From NCBI RefSeq assembly GCF_032118995.1, contig NC_092649.1:13960191-14024190 (forward strand): a stretch of 64,000 nucleotides of DNA, read 5' to 3'. A model generated the notes under the pieces. That model saw only the letters and a list, made by a program, of their open reading frames with translations, was not told the origin of the DNA and did not search any database. Position 1 is the stretch's first letter. Every line of letters begins with the position of its first letter. The translations under genes and the position numbers were made by a program. This DNA is from Asterias amurensis (lineage: Eukaryota; Echinodermata; Asteroidea; Forcipulatida; Asteriidae). Positions 11,501-20,900 of this stretch are shown here, in pieces.

Positions 11501-12171
11501 GCCTCGTTGTGACAAAGCATGTAGGGCGCCACCAAGAGGATAAAGCCGATTATTTGGGATTCAGCACGGACAGTGGTGAAGGGTTTTCTGACTCTGTAGG
11601 AGGTTTGATTGGTAAGTCAATGTTATCATATTACGGTGTCAAAGAAGAGAGCAGAACAGAATTTAGTACGAGTAAAACATACAATCATCAAAATTAGAGT
11701 AAAGTTATGCAATTTTTACTAAACTGTTCTTTTAACTGATAATTGGAAATTACACCAGCTGAAAATATAATCAACATTACTTTTTCTTAAATCAAAGCTG
11801 TATAAAGTGATGCTTTTCATTCGATAGGCAAACTCGTGCGGTATTTCTGTCAACTTGGTCACCTATAATATGCAACATTCCTCAATGTATAACTTCAATG
11901 CTTTCAACATCCATTGTTATACCATGTACATGTATGTGTATCAAGCTAAATCGTTTATAGTGGTGATTGAAGTTAAGTTCTTGCAAACTATCTTCCTAAA
12001 TTAGGTTCACTCGTTGGCAAAGAAATCCGCCTCACCAAAGACAGTGAATATGTCAGAGGTGCCATCCGCATCGGCGGTGAGAAACGACAGGAGGTCACCC
12101 TAGAGGTCATGCGGGACATCCGGGAAGACACAGCCAAGTCATGTTGGTATTCTGGCATCAAATCGGCTTGA
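2439..12171 (+). CDS. ITIH-A: inter-alpha-trypsin inhibitor heavy chain-like protein (5' exon outside window)
   Basis: Secreted matrix protein of the ITIH family. Exons, numbered as in ITIH-B: 2 (2439-2582), 3 (3408-3619), 4 (3773-3883), 5 (4441-4579), 6 (5118-5396), 7 (5638-5923), 8 (6700-7280), 9 (8094-8325), 10 (8631-8720), 11 (9286-9399), 12 (9988-10158), 13 (10900-11013), 14 (11246-11611), 15 (12005-12171). They join in frame to about 1,000 residues. Exons 3-5 form the VIT domain ([40 protein letters not shown]). Exons 7-8 form the vWA domain with MIDAS residues DTSGSMS, a Thr in TDLHGG and LTDGQP. Exon 9 carries [19 protein letters not shown], typical of ITIH. Exons 10-12 are a low-complexity hinge. 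Exons 13-15 are the C-terminal heavy-chain domain, ending [11 protein letters not shown]. No DPHF chondroitin-attachment motif was seen. The signal-peptide exon was not found and probably lies left of position 1. Exon 10 appears to use a GC donor. Confidence 0.88.
2640..2990. mobile_element. Degenerate MITE remnant in ITIH-A intron 2
   Basis: Contains the family block 'TTTTGTGAGGAACGGCTCCC' and the following AAGTCACGTAGTTTT/AGAAAGAGGCAATTT segments, then the 'GATAACCAATTGATC...' segment. The termini are eroded. It resembles the GGCAGTGGACAC family. Confidence 0.45.
4685..4800. mobile_element. MITE remnant in ITIH-A intron 5
   Basis: A segment with family motifs (ACACAGGTCTGTTATCTTATGC; GAATACTGGTCTTTGACAAT) matches the right third of the GGCAGTGGACAC family, but the terminus is lost. 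It has no coding content. Confidence 0.4.
5638..7280 (+). CDS. ITIH-A exons 7-8: vWA domain with MIDAS
   Basis: Exon 7 (5638-5923) holds the first strand and helix of the von Willebrand A fold, with D-x-S-x-S as DTSGSMS at 5715-5735. Exon 8 (6700-7280) supplies the Thr of TDLHGG and the Asp of LTDGQP, completing a canonical divalent-metal site, then continues into the ITIH beta-rich region. Both exons are the same length as in ITIH-B (286 and 581 bp) and nearly identical in sequence. The junction codon gives Arg in A (NGR-TDL) but Gly in B (NGG-TDL). Confidence 0.9.
5969..6232. mobile_element. Inverted-repeat element in ITIH-A intron 7
   Basis: The ends TTTTCACACTGCATCAC and, in reverse, CCCGTTCACACTAATA form short inverted repeats around a G/C-richer core unlike the surrounding intron. 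ITIH-B intron 7 (23,742-23,983) lacks it, so it inserted after the duplication or was lost from B. Confidence 0.5.
7607..7973. mobile_element. MITE, GGCAGTGGACAC family, near full length, in ITIH-A intron 8
   Basis: The left end AAAGACAGTGGACACTATTG and the right end (reverse) TTGAAGGCGGTGGACACTAT are terminal inverted repeats about 367 bp apart. The interior matches copies at 26,512-26,876, 32,004-32,345 and 34,440-34,760. No coding capacity; the mobilising transposase is not in the window. Confidence 0.75.
8631..10158 (+). CDS. ITIH-A exons 10-12: divergent hinge with Thr-rich repeat
   Basis: Exons 8631-8720, 9286-9399 and 9988-10158 link the conserved region to the C-terminal domain. Exon 12 encodes a mucin-like stretch with a 21-bp repeat giving about four [14 protein letters not shown] units, a candidate for dense O-glycosylation. 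Exon 11 ([14 protein letters not shown]...) has no clear similarity to its ITIH-B partner, although splice sites and phases match. The exon 10 donor reads CCCG|GCGAGT where ITIH-B has TATG|GTGAGT. This suggests a GC-AG intron; a different 3' end for this exon cannot be excluded. Confidence 0.7.
10213..10250. repeat. Poly-C tract
   Basis: A run of C broken by a few other bases (CCCCCCTCCCCC... then CCACCCACCCC) in ITIH-A intron 12. A simple low-complexity tract, possibly of variable length. Confidence 0.9.
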
Positions 12172-13660
12172 AAGAAAACGATAAAAGATTAAAGGTTTAT
12201 AGGCCAGTGTAGGCTTGGTTAAAAAAAAACATCAGCGTTTATATTCCATCGTTGAAATGTTGTTCTTCTGTGATATGTTTTCTTCTCAATTAACAGATCA
12301 ACAGCTGATTTGTATTGTTGCAACCAAAGTTAAGGACCAAGTGTTTACAAGCCGAAAATGTTTATACGCCAAAAATATGAATGAGTTTTTACTATTTTTC
12401 ATGAGACTCCACAGCGGATTAATAAGCCCGAATTTTCACAGATTTATCATTTCATTCAATGTGTTTGATCATAAAAAAACATGAACACTGTGAATATTTT
12501 GTCAGCTTATAGAGGCTACTTTAAATACTCGCCTATAGACGATGTGACCTCTGACGTCACACGAAAACCACAACATGATTCGCGCGCATACCGCCCGGGC
12601 CAAATTTTCGTAGCCAGCTAGAAAGTGTTTGCAATCTTACCGGCGAAACATGACGTATAAAGTGTGGGGGTTTTCAACAGAGGGCGGTTTGAATGTTAAC
12701 ATAGGTCACATTGCCTATAAAACACTTGTCTATAATTGATTATTAAAAAATAACTTCATAATGAATTTAAAAAAAAAATTAAAGAGTACGAATTATGTGT
12801 TAGTCAATACAAACAAAAGTATCCTGTGCTGGTTGAATGATAACAATATACTGTGGTTGTTATCGCTTGCCATTGTAAATAGATGAATTTCTTTAACATT
12901 TTTTTTAGTCATAGAGAGATTGGTAATATTGGTACATCAGAAAGGAGAACAATAGTAAAAAGAACTGACATTATTCCAATCTCAATTATGAAGTGTTGTT
13001 TGAATGTCATATGTATAAGGACTATACAGGTGTTTTTTTTAATGTAGTTGTCTGTAGAGACGTTTACGAAACTTATGAATTGTTATACTAATTACGGTGA
13101 GGAATCATCATGCCTTTCAAATCCTTCAGTGGGACAAATCCTTCTACCAAGTATTGATCGTTGGGGAAAACACTGGTCCTTTCAGGGAAGGGTATAATAT
13201 AAACTAAGAACATTTTTAATCAGGCAAAATAGCACAGAAATGTTGGTAAAGGGATGTTTACATACATGTAATTTTGTCCTCTTTTCATCACTTCAACACA
13301 TCCAAAGAAACAATGACCATTAATTGAGCTCATTCAGCCATGAATTCATTGACATGTTACATTGTCAAACAACACTTAGGAAACATATCATCCCACATCC
13401 CAGTCACTATGTAAAGAGATCCTTTTTGTAGCATTGTATAAATGATTACATTATTATAGACGTATGTTACTTTACAGTATTATGGTTAACGTAGTATGTT
13501 TTCGCAGTGAGTGCGCGCGGTTGTTTGTTTGTTATCAACTAATTTTGCCTGGCACTCATTGTTAATTAACGTATAGTGTTGTCTTTTGTGCGACAATGTT
13601 GTTAACAATAAAATAGTCGGTGAGACGATATATTGATAGTGAAGAGTACACTCATTTTAA
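12172..13660 (+). other. ITIH-A 3' flank, homologous to the ITIH-B 3' flank
   Basis: No reading frame of interest. Blocks such as CTTTCAAATCCTTCAG, TCCAAAGAAACAATG, TCACTATGTAAA and ACAGTATTATGGTT occur in the same order after ITIH-B (31,437-34,385). The conserved stretch may be a long 3' UTR or simply the rest of the duplicated segment. An AATAAA near 13,605 (AACAATAAAATAGTCGGTGA) has a diverged counterpart near 34,325. A MITE at 12,529-12,716 interrupts only this copy. Confidence 0.6.
12529..12716. mobile_element. MITE with TATAGRCRATGTGACCT ends
   Basis: The left end TATAGACGATGTGACCTCTG and, in reverse, TTTATAGGCAATGTGACCTA are inverted repeats enclosing a core richer in CpG (GATTCGCGCGCATACCGCCC). 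The ITIH-B flank at 31,860-31,895 continues across the site without it, giving an empty-site comparison. Confidence 0.65.
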
Positions 13661-13670
13661 ATGTAAAGTT

Positions 13671-14037
13671 TAAAGGAACGTTACTGAATTGGTAAGAAAC
13701 ACAAATCGATCACAGATTTACATAAAACTTACACGGTCTAATGATGATTGTAGAAAACATCCCTTGAAATATCTGTGTCTGAAATTTAATATTTGATGAG
13801 AAACAAATAGTCTAATTTCACGTTTGGAGTTTATCGCGTTTTATTCATTTTTGTCTTGGCATCAATGCAATGCAAAATTTGTAATCGGTTTTTCACTATT
13901 CTCTCACGACCCAGATGGCCGGTCGATCTCAAACTTTTACAGGTTTGTCAGTTTATGAATATGGTGGATTACATAAAGTGCTTACACTGCCAGCAACATT
14001 TTTGCAAGCAAAACCAATTCTGTAATGTTCCTTTAAG
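13671..14037. mobile_element. MITE with AAAGGAACRTTACNGAATTGG ends
   Basis: The left end TTTAAAGGAACGTTACTGAA and the reverse of the right end TTAAAGGAACATTACAGAAT are inverted repeats about 365 bp apart, bordered by TTAA. It marks the point where homology between the ITIH-A and ITIH-B flanks ends. Confidence 0.7.
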
Positions 14038-14159
14038 GTTTAGTATTGGATTAACCAAAACTGTTTTATTTTATTAAGTTGAAGAAGAAAAAACTTTATT
14101 CGAAGACCTACTCGAGGGCTACAAGTTCATATTTGTTTTGTGTCAGTGGCCAATGTTTG

Positions 14160-15490
14160 AAAATGCAAGGGGCGGGTTGCCGAAAATGGTTGGCATACAA
14201 GTTTGCTCCGAGTTTATGAGTTTGACCATAACTCCTGAACTTCTCCCTGCATCCGAATATCAAAGTTTAATGGCGGATTCGACACTCCTTCAACTGGAAA
14301 TGACTAGTAAGGACGTTTCGAACGCTCATCAACAGCCACCCCAATGGAACTTGTGTACACAGAAATGTCAATGGGACAATCACAAGTTTAATTGAGGTCA
14401 ATTCACCTAATAGTGCTTATTAATGTGAAACAGTTTTTATATACCATTGGAAAGCCCCTTTCGAGGGCTCCCTGCCCATACTCATTGCATTGCTGTTTCC
14501 ATGGGCAAGGAATTGGGCTTTTATTTCCTCCACAAAACTAACGCACTTGGATTGCGCTGTACACAGCGTGTCACACATATGCCGGCGGAAAATGGTTTGA
14601 AAAAAAAACTTGCGGTGAATTTGACAATAACTCCGGTACTAAGCATGCTAGAGAAATACAGTTTACCTGACATTTCCTGGCATATCCCTGCGTCCAAATA
14701 ACGAAGTTTTCTTCGGCTACGTCACTTCTTCAAACTGGAACGAACAAGTCAGTTAGGACGCTTCGAAATCTCCTCAACAGCCTCCCCAATGGGGTCTTCG
14801 TAAACAGAGCTGTCAAAGAGAAAAACACAAAATATTTATTCAGGTAAATTCCCCCTTCTCCGATTTAATGCTCAATCTGAACAAGAGTTATACCTCTCCA
14901 TCACCAATGATTCCACTGTTAATTTCCACACAAAAATGGACTCTTTCAAACTACTGGTTCAAGGTTAACATTGTGTAATGTATTTTTATTTTATTTTTTT
15001 GCTGTTAATGTTATTGATTTTCAGCGTGTTTGTAATATGAGGAGTGGTCTTCAGTGTGAATAAATAATTTCCTCCGTGGAAAAAAAAACCCAGATCATGT
15101 TTACCTTTCGGCAAGTACGTTTCCAATGCCTTTTTCTCGTACAATGTTTATTCAGTGAAGATTTCGTAGGCGGCGGGCCAGCGGACATGAAGTTTGCCTA
15201 CAACCACCACAGCGCGTGGCATAACTAAAATGCCGACGGAAAATGGTTGCAAACAACAATTTTGTGCCGAACTTTCCAATAACTCTGGAACTAAGCATGC
15301 TAGATAGCACAGCATACACCTGACTCTTCCTTGTAAATCCCGCGGCATCCGAATATTAGTGTTTAAGTGGGTTTGAGCATCTATATTGGAAATGACAAGA
15401 AAGTGGAACGCTTCGAACGCTCCTCAACAACCTCCCCAACGAGATTTTTGTATACAGAGTTGTCAATAAGAAACACAAACTTTAGGTCAG
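14160..15490 (+). repeat. Three diverged tandem copies of an unidentified repeat
   Basis: Three segments share ordered blocks: AAAATGGTT (14,184; 14,589; 15,240), AATAACTCYGGWACTAAGCATG or its equivalent (about 14,229; 14,628; 15,280), GGACGYTTCGAA...CTCMTCAACARCC, and TGTMTACAGARHTGTCAA. Spacing is about 400 and 650 bp. No frame runs through all copies and no repeat family is recognised. It may be an ancient satellite-like array or pieces of one larger element. Confidence 0.6.
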
Positions 15491-15527
15491 TCCCCCCTTC
15501 CCACAAAAAAAACCAAAAAAAAACACG

Positions 15528-16114
15528 ATGTCCAAGTCGTGAGTTGGTACATTTCAAAAAGTGTTTTTCTGCATTCAGCAGCAATACACCTGGGGCCAAT
15601 TTCATAGAGCTGCTTAAGCAAAAAATCTGCTTAAGCACGAAAATAGCTGGCTTATTTTACACATGTTACTGGCCAAAATTTCATGCCATGTACACTGCTT
15701 GAGACTGGTATTTAGCTGTTGTTTACTTAGCATAACAATTGAGTGGGGTCTTGGCCGATAATCTGACTTTACTAAGCAAGGAATTTTTTGCTTAAGCAAC
15801 AAATTTTGCTTAAGCAGCTCTATGAAATTGGGCCCTGGTCGGCATTGCCGGAAAAAAAAGAAAAAAAAACCTCACGACTTGGTCCGTAAATGTACTTTGC
15901 AATTGGGTTTACTCTACGCATTACAGGCAAAGTCTGCCTCGATTGACGTCACGAACAGCGCCCTCTCGGGTCGGGGTCTACTCTTAAATTTGTAAATAAC
16001 ATAAGAACTGATTTTGTTAAACCTTAGTTAACTGTTTATTCACATTCCACTCATCAAAACACATATATTAGTGACAAAAGCTTTATTTTGAAAAAATACC
16101 ACTTCCAGGTGACT
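15528..16114. mobile_element. TTAA-target MITE, 5'-truncated, split by another MITE
   Basis: Shares the palindromic core (GTCCAAGTCGTGAGTTGGTA ... ACTCACGACTTGGTCCGT in the related copies) and the right end ACTTCCAGGTGACT followed by TTAA with the copies at 19,226-19,810 and 28,579-29,139. The left end is missing. A 242-bp GGGCCAATTTC MITE interrupts it at 15,593-15,834. Confidence 0.75.
15593..15834. mobile_element. MITE with GGSCCAATTTCATAGAGCTG ends, 3-bp target duplication
   Basis: The terminal inverted repeats begin GGGCCAATTTCATAGAGCTG (left) and GGCCCAATTTCATAGAGCTG (right, reversed) and continue CTTAAGCA. It is flanked by CTG on both sides (15,590-15,592 and 15,835-15,837). The uninterrupted sister elements read CACCTGGTCGG at this point, which defines the insertion exactly. 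A 3-bp target duplication fits PIF/Harbinger-like or CACTA-like mobilisation, but no transposase is present. Confidence 0.85.
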
Positions 16115-16118
16115 TTAA

Positions 16119-17762
16119 ACAAGGGAGGAAAACCTGAGTCTTTGCATTGGTCTAATGCAGATGCCTGTTAACAGGAAAGGGGTGTGTAGGTCACTAATTT
16201 ACCGAGCAGCTGCTGTTTAAACCGATGTACCAGGCGTTGAGGATTATCAAGTGTACGGAGTGGTCTTTTTTCAAGGCACCAATAGTACACCGTGCACTGA
16301 CCAAGCACGACAAGAAGAGTGTATCGGATGCTAAAAGCGACTTGAATTAAGTCTCTGGGGGAAGACTTTGACTCACTGACAAATGGGTAGCACAACAGAG
16401 TGGCACCACCGAGGAACGGTCGCTTGATGGGGATGTTTCTAGGAAAATCCGATGATATAGTGAGTTGTTATTTTATTTGTTGGTTGTTATTTTTTTCTTC
16501 GTGAACAATCGAAATAACAGACACTTGTCGTAACTTGGAAAAGAAAACGCTGTATTGGGAAGATAGAAGGGGTTATAAAAAGGAAACTATATTTCTGTGG
16601 TAAGTCACTTTGGTCACCTGCGAGACACAGTGAAGGAGCTATAATATAAGGGTCTGGTTTCGCTGTCTGACAGTTCTGTATTAAGATTGTATTATCTAGT
16701 AATCTAGTACACCTGCTCAAATAATTCGTGCACCTACCTCCTATCTCATCGACATTGGCAAGGTAAGTTGCAATGGATTGATAATTGAACTGTGTTGTAA
16801 TTGTATGCTGTTGTTTTCTTTGGTTAGGGCCATGTCAAACGAGGCAATTTACGGGCAACCAGGTCCAGGCAAAAAGAACATGGCACGCGGCGACGGCACC
16901 CAAGATGTCACACACGAAAAAAGACCAGCTGCTTCGCCGCTCGCACTGCCGTCGATTTCACAAAACTCTTCCTAACTTAAGACTAATCTAAGGACTTTAG
17001 GACGAGTCCCAACCCTGCACTGTAGCATGCAAACCTTACTATTGATCCTAAGTTAAGACGGGTCACTCGTCCTAACTCGAGATAAGACGAGTCCTAACTC
17101 TTTGTGAAATCGACCGCTGGTCTCTTTTCGTGCGTGATGCAGAAATGTTTGAACTGATTATCGTTTTGTCTATAAAACTGTTAGCATTTAATCGCAACTC
17201 GTTCATGTTTTAATGAATTATTGTTTGTGCACGTTTACATGGGGGATACTGCAACACTCGATTGAAAAAGAAATTGGGAATATTATAAACACCAATCACA
17301 AACAACCAATCTTTATAATTGCACAAAGCAAGAAAAGTGCGGTTCATTAACTGGACAATATTATAATACTTATTCTTATCGTTGTTAAAAATGTTAGCTT
17401 AGGGATTCGAACCCAAAACCTTGTAATTGCAAGTCTTACTACAGGAATATAAACAGGCATGCAAGTTTTTATCTGATCAGCTGATTTCCTCTTTTTCTTT
17501 TCAAAATAGTGCAATGGGAAACTAAAAGACACTGTACAGAAGTGTGTTCGGTCAACTCTCTTTTTTGTTTGCAATTAGAAAACTGCATGTCTGTGTATAG
17601 ATACGAAGTGCGATAAGTCATATCAAAAGCTGTGCATACCTTGAGTAATTTCACTGATGTCCATCTCAAATATTTCTTGTAAACCTGAGAATCCACAGCC
17701 ATTGATTTCTGTCATCGGGAACCTTTATTATTATTGTCACCAGTTGCCGGTCAAGACGAAAC
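16119..17762 (+). other. Intergenic region upstream of ITIH-B
   Basis: No protein gene recognised. It holds a 164-bp MITE (16,951-17,114) and a tRNA-like box B (GGGTTCGAATCCC on the minus strand near 17,400-17,415), probably from a decayed SINE. The last few hundred bases before the ITIH-B ATG at 17,763 should include its promoter and 5' UTR; I see no convincing TATA box. Confidence 0.5.
16951..17114. mobile_element. MITE with GTCGATTTCACAAAGAGTTAGG-type ends
   Basis: The left GTCGATTTCACAAAACTCTT and the reversed right GGTCGATTTCACAAAGAGTT are inverted repeats; the interior is rich in CCTAACTTAAGAC/GTCTTATCTCGAG blocks. A related copy lies at 22,534-22,651, and a decayed piece near 59,930-60,060. 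Confidence 0.65.
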
Positions 17763-17900
17763 ATGGCGTCCATGCTGACGTTGTTTACGGGAGTGATTGC
17801 CACCGGGTTGCTCTACAATATCACCGGGTCCTCAGCAGCCCCTGCGGCCCTCGGCAGCCGGTCCATCCTGGAAGTCATGAAGGAATTGGAGTTTGTCCCG
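17763..17900 (+). CDS. ITIH-B exon 1: signal peptide
   Basis: The ATG at 17763 opens 46 codons starting [19 protein letters not shown], a hydrophobic secretory signal with small residues (SSAAPAA) suited to cleavage near residues 24-30. Donor CCCG|GTAAAT leaves phase 0. A nearby repeat of the exon end (TTTGTCCCGGTAGATCCTTACGAACTG at 18,070-18,096 against CCCGGTAAATACTTTCGAAC) suggests a small local duplication in the intron. Confidence 0.8.
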
Positions 17901-20900
17901 GTAAATACTTTCGAACTGTTGACCAAAACATAGTGGAACAAATGTTGAGTATGTTTGTTGAAAGAAGCTCTTTTTAAACTGGTATGGAAGCCCCGTCAAC
18001 GTAGAGCTTCTGTGGGTGAAACAAAATCAGTCGGTGGAAAAATAGGAATGTTAGGGAAACTGGATGACTTTGTCCCGGTAGATCCTTACGAACTGCTGAC
18101 CAAACATAGAGTTTATTGAAATGTTTTCACAATAGGTGAACAATAATGAAGTGTAAAACTGCTTGTTGAAAGAAGCTCTTTCTAAAACGTAATGTCAGTC
18201 TCACCGTGTGTGGACCTTCTGTGGGTGGTAACTAAACCAGTCAGATGGAAAAAAGGAATGTTGTGAAATGCAGTAAGCCGAGATTCGACAGAATTTTTTT
18301 TAAATAAATAATGAAAGGGACAATTTGCGTGCATATTTGGCGCTTGTGGCTTAAAAAAAAAAAAAAAAAACACTTTTTGTTTAAAGTAGAACAACCATGA
18401 TTCACATAATTAATATCATTTAAAATCGGTGTTTTTGTGTAATATCGTGACGACACACGGTCTGCCTTTTTAATAAGTTTAATTTAAGACGGAAGATTGT
18501 TTACTACTCTCTTTTGGAAGTACAGACTATGTCGGGAAAGTATTGTTTGAAGGATGTTCATGGTGTGGAGAAATAGAAATTTAAATCAATAGTAAACTTG
18601 CGGGTACAAAAAATGTATAAATCTCCTTTGTGTGAGCATGGTGTGATTGTTGACTCTGAGAAGAGCCGGTTTGGTCTCGACGTTTCGAATATTATACTCT
18701 GCTCGTATTCATTATTATCTCGCAACGTCGCGACGCGTCGACGATCAATGATTTCAAATTTCCACAGGTTTATTATTTTATGCATATGTTGAGATACAGC
18801 AAGTGAGAAGACTGGTCTTTGACAATTACCAATAGTGTCCACTGGCTTTAAAACTTTTCTCATTTGTACACACTAAGAAGATTGAAATCAAGACTGCCAA
18901 CACTTTAACTTTTACTCTATGGTATTTATTACCAGTTTTAATTTGTTATTTTTGTATTAAACATATTTTCACGCAAACATATATGACTCTTTAAATTTGT
19001 CTCAAATAGTGTGTTAACAATAAAAGTAATTTTAAATTAAGACAGATAACATATTTGTTGCTCTTTATAAAATATTTTAGCGTGAAAGAAAAGATACCAG
19101 GAGGCCGCGAAGTTTTAGTTCTAACGTATTTAGCACGAATGGCGAACCATGGGGCGACAGCCACCGAGGGACCAGCTGGAGTCTCCATCGGAACCCATTA
19201 TTTGGCACGATGAGGCCCACGTTAAAGTCACCTGGAAATAGAATTTTTTTTCTTTCAAACATAAGAGTATATGCCTACGAACAATAAAACAATTTTTTTT
19301 AGTAATTGTTTGTCACGATTTATATGTTTAAAAAATATATATAAAGTTGTTTGGGGGGCTGACTCCGCCTACCCCTTTTGTGACGTCAATCGAGGCAGAC
19401 TTTGCCTGCAATGCGTATAGTAAACACACGTGCAAAGTACATGTACGTCCAAGTCGTGAGTTGGTACATTTCAAAAAGTGTTTTTCTGCATTCAGCAGCA
19501 ATACACCTGGTCGGCATTGCCGGAAGCAAACAATTTTTTTTTTTTTTTTTTTTGAAACGTACAAACTCACGACTTGGTCCGTACACGTACTTTTGCAATT
19601 GTGTTTACTCTACGCTGTACAGGCAAAGTCTGCCTCGATTGACGTCACGAATAGCGCCCTCTCGGGTCGGGATCTACTCTTAAATTTGTAAATAATATAA
19701 GAACTGATTTTTTTAAACCTTAGTTAACTGCTTATTCACATTCCACTCATCAATACACATATATTAGTGACAAAAGCTTTATTTTGAAAAAATACCACTT
19801 CCAGGTGACTTTAAGCATTGCTTAGCAAGCATGTGCTTAGCAGAAAAGAGCAGGATACAAGGCACAATGGTACATGGGATATGGTATTTTGAATGATAAC
19901 CTTAATCTGACGTTTATGTTGCATCGAGAGTAAAGAGTATTCATTTTGCTTTTAGTAATTACCCATAATTCACCGTTGTCAGCACTGCAGTACTTTCCCG
20001 GATTCTGTGAACAAAATCACAGGTGTATTACCCGTATATTGCAATTATAGAGTGCCCATTGCCCAACTGAATCTGTTGTTGAGCTCAGCTGCTTTCTGTT
20101 TTTAAGCACCTCAACGAAGTTGGCCTCTGTTCCATTTCAAAGAAAAACTGTCTAAAGGCAGTGGGCGCTATTGGTAATTGCTAAAAATTATTTTTAAGCA
20201 TTCAAAGTTACTTAATATCGAGTAATGGAGAGCTGTTGATAGTAAAAAATAAAAAAATAAAAGTAAAAACTAACTGAAGTAACTTAGTTTTTGAGAAAAG
20301 ACTGTTCTTTGACAATTATCAGTGTCCATGTCTTTAACGTGGTTTTAGACTTAATGTGACCGTGCGTCAATAAAGTAAAATAGATAGGCAAATAGCGACA
20401 TTATAGCTATAAAACCTGAGTGGTGCCCTTTTCGTTCTTTTCTTGGCTGGACTTGGGTTTTGCCATGTCATGGGAAACAAGGGGTCTAAGTCTGCCTCCT
20501 TGAAATACACTTTATTGTCGTCTCGTCGACAGTAGGACCTCTTATATCCATTTTCTAAAATTACTCAACTTGACACGAACAACAGCATGAGGAGAACACA
20601 ACATGCTCACAAAAGAACTGGCATAACAAATGCATTTTGCTGTTAGACATTCAAACATAAAAAATTGCGCTCGGTGTTCAGCATTGTGTAATACGATCGA
20701 ATTTCTGTGTTAAAGAAGGAAAGGTATCCTTAGTAATTACTTCTTAAATTTAAAGGCAATTTAAACTTTTGGTTAGAAGCCTACGGCAGCTTTCAATAGG
20801 GTTGGGCATTTTGAAGAGATGTTTAACGAAATGGGGATATGTCTAGTTGGATATAAGTTGTTATAATATGATGATTGTTACTGTCAGTAACGTTTCTCAG

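Noticed and set aside
17385-17450. tRNA-like box B on the minus strand (GGGTTCGAATCCC)
   Set aside because: No matching box A or clover-leaf is evident; at most a decayed SINE piece, so not listed as its own feature.
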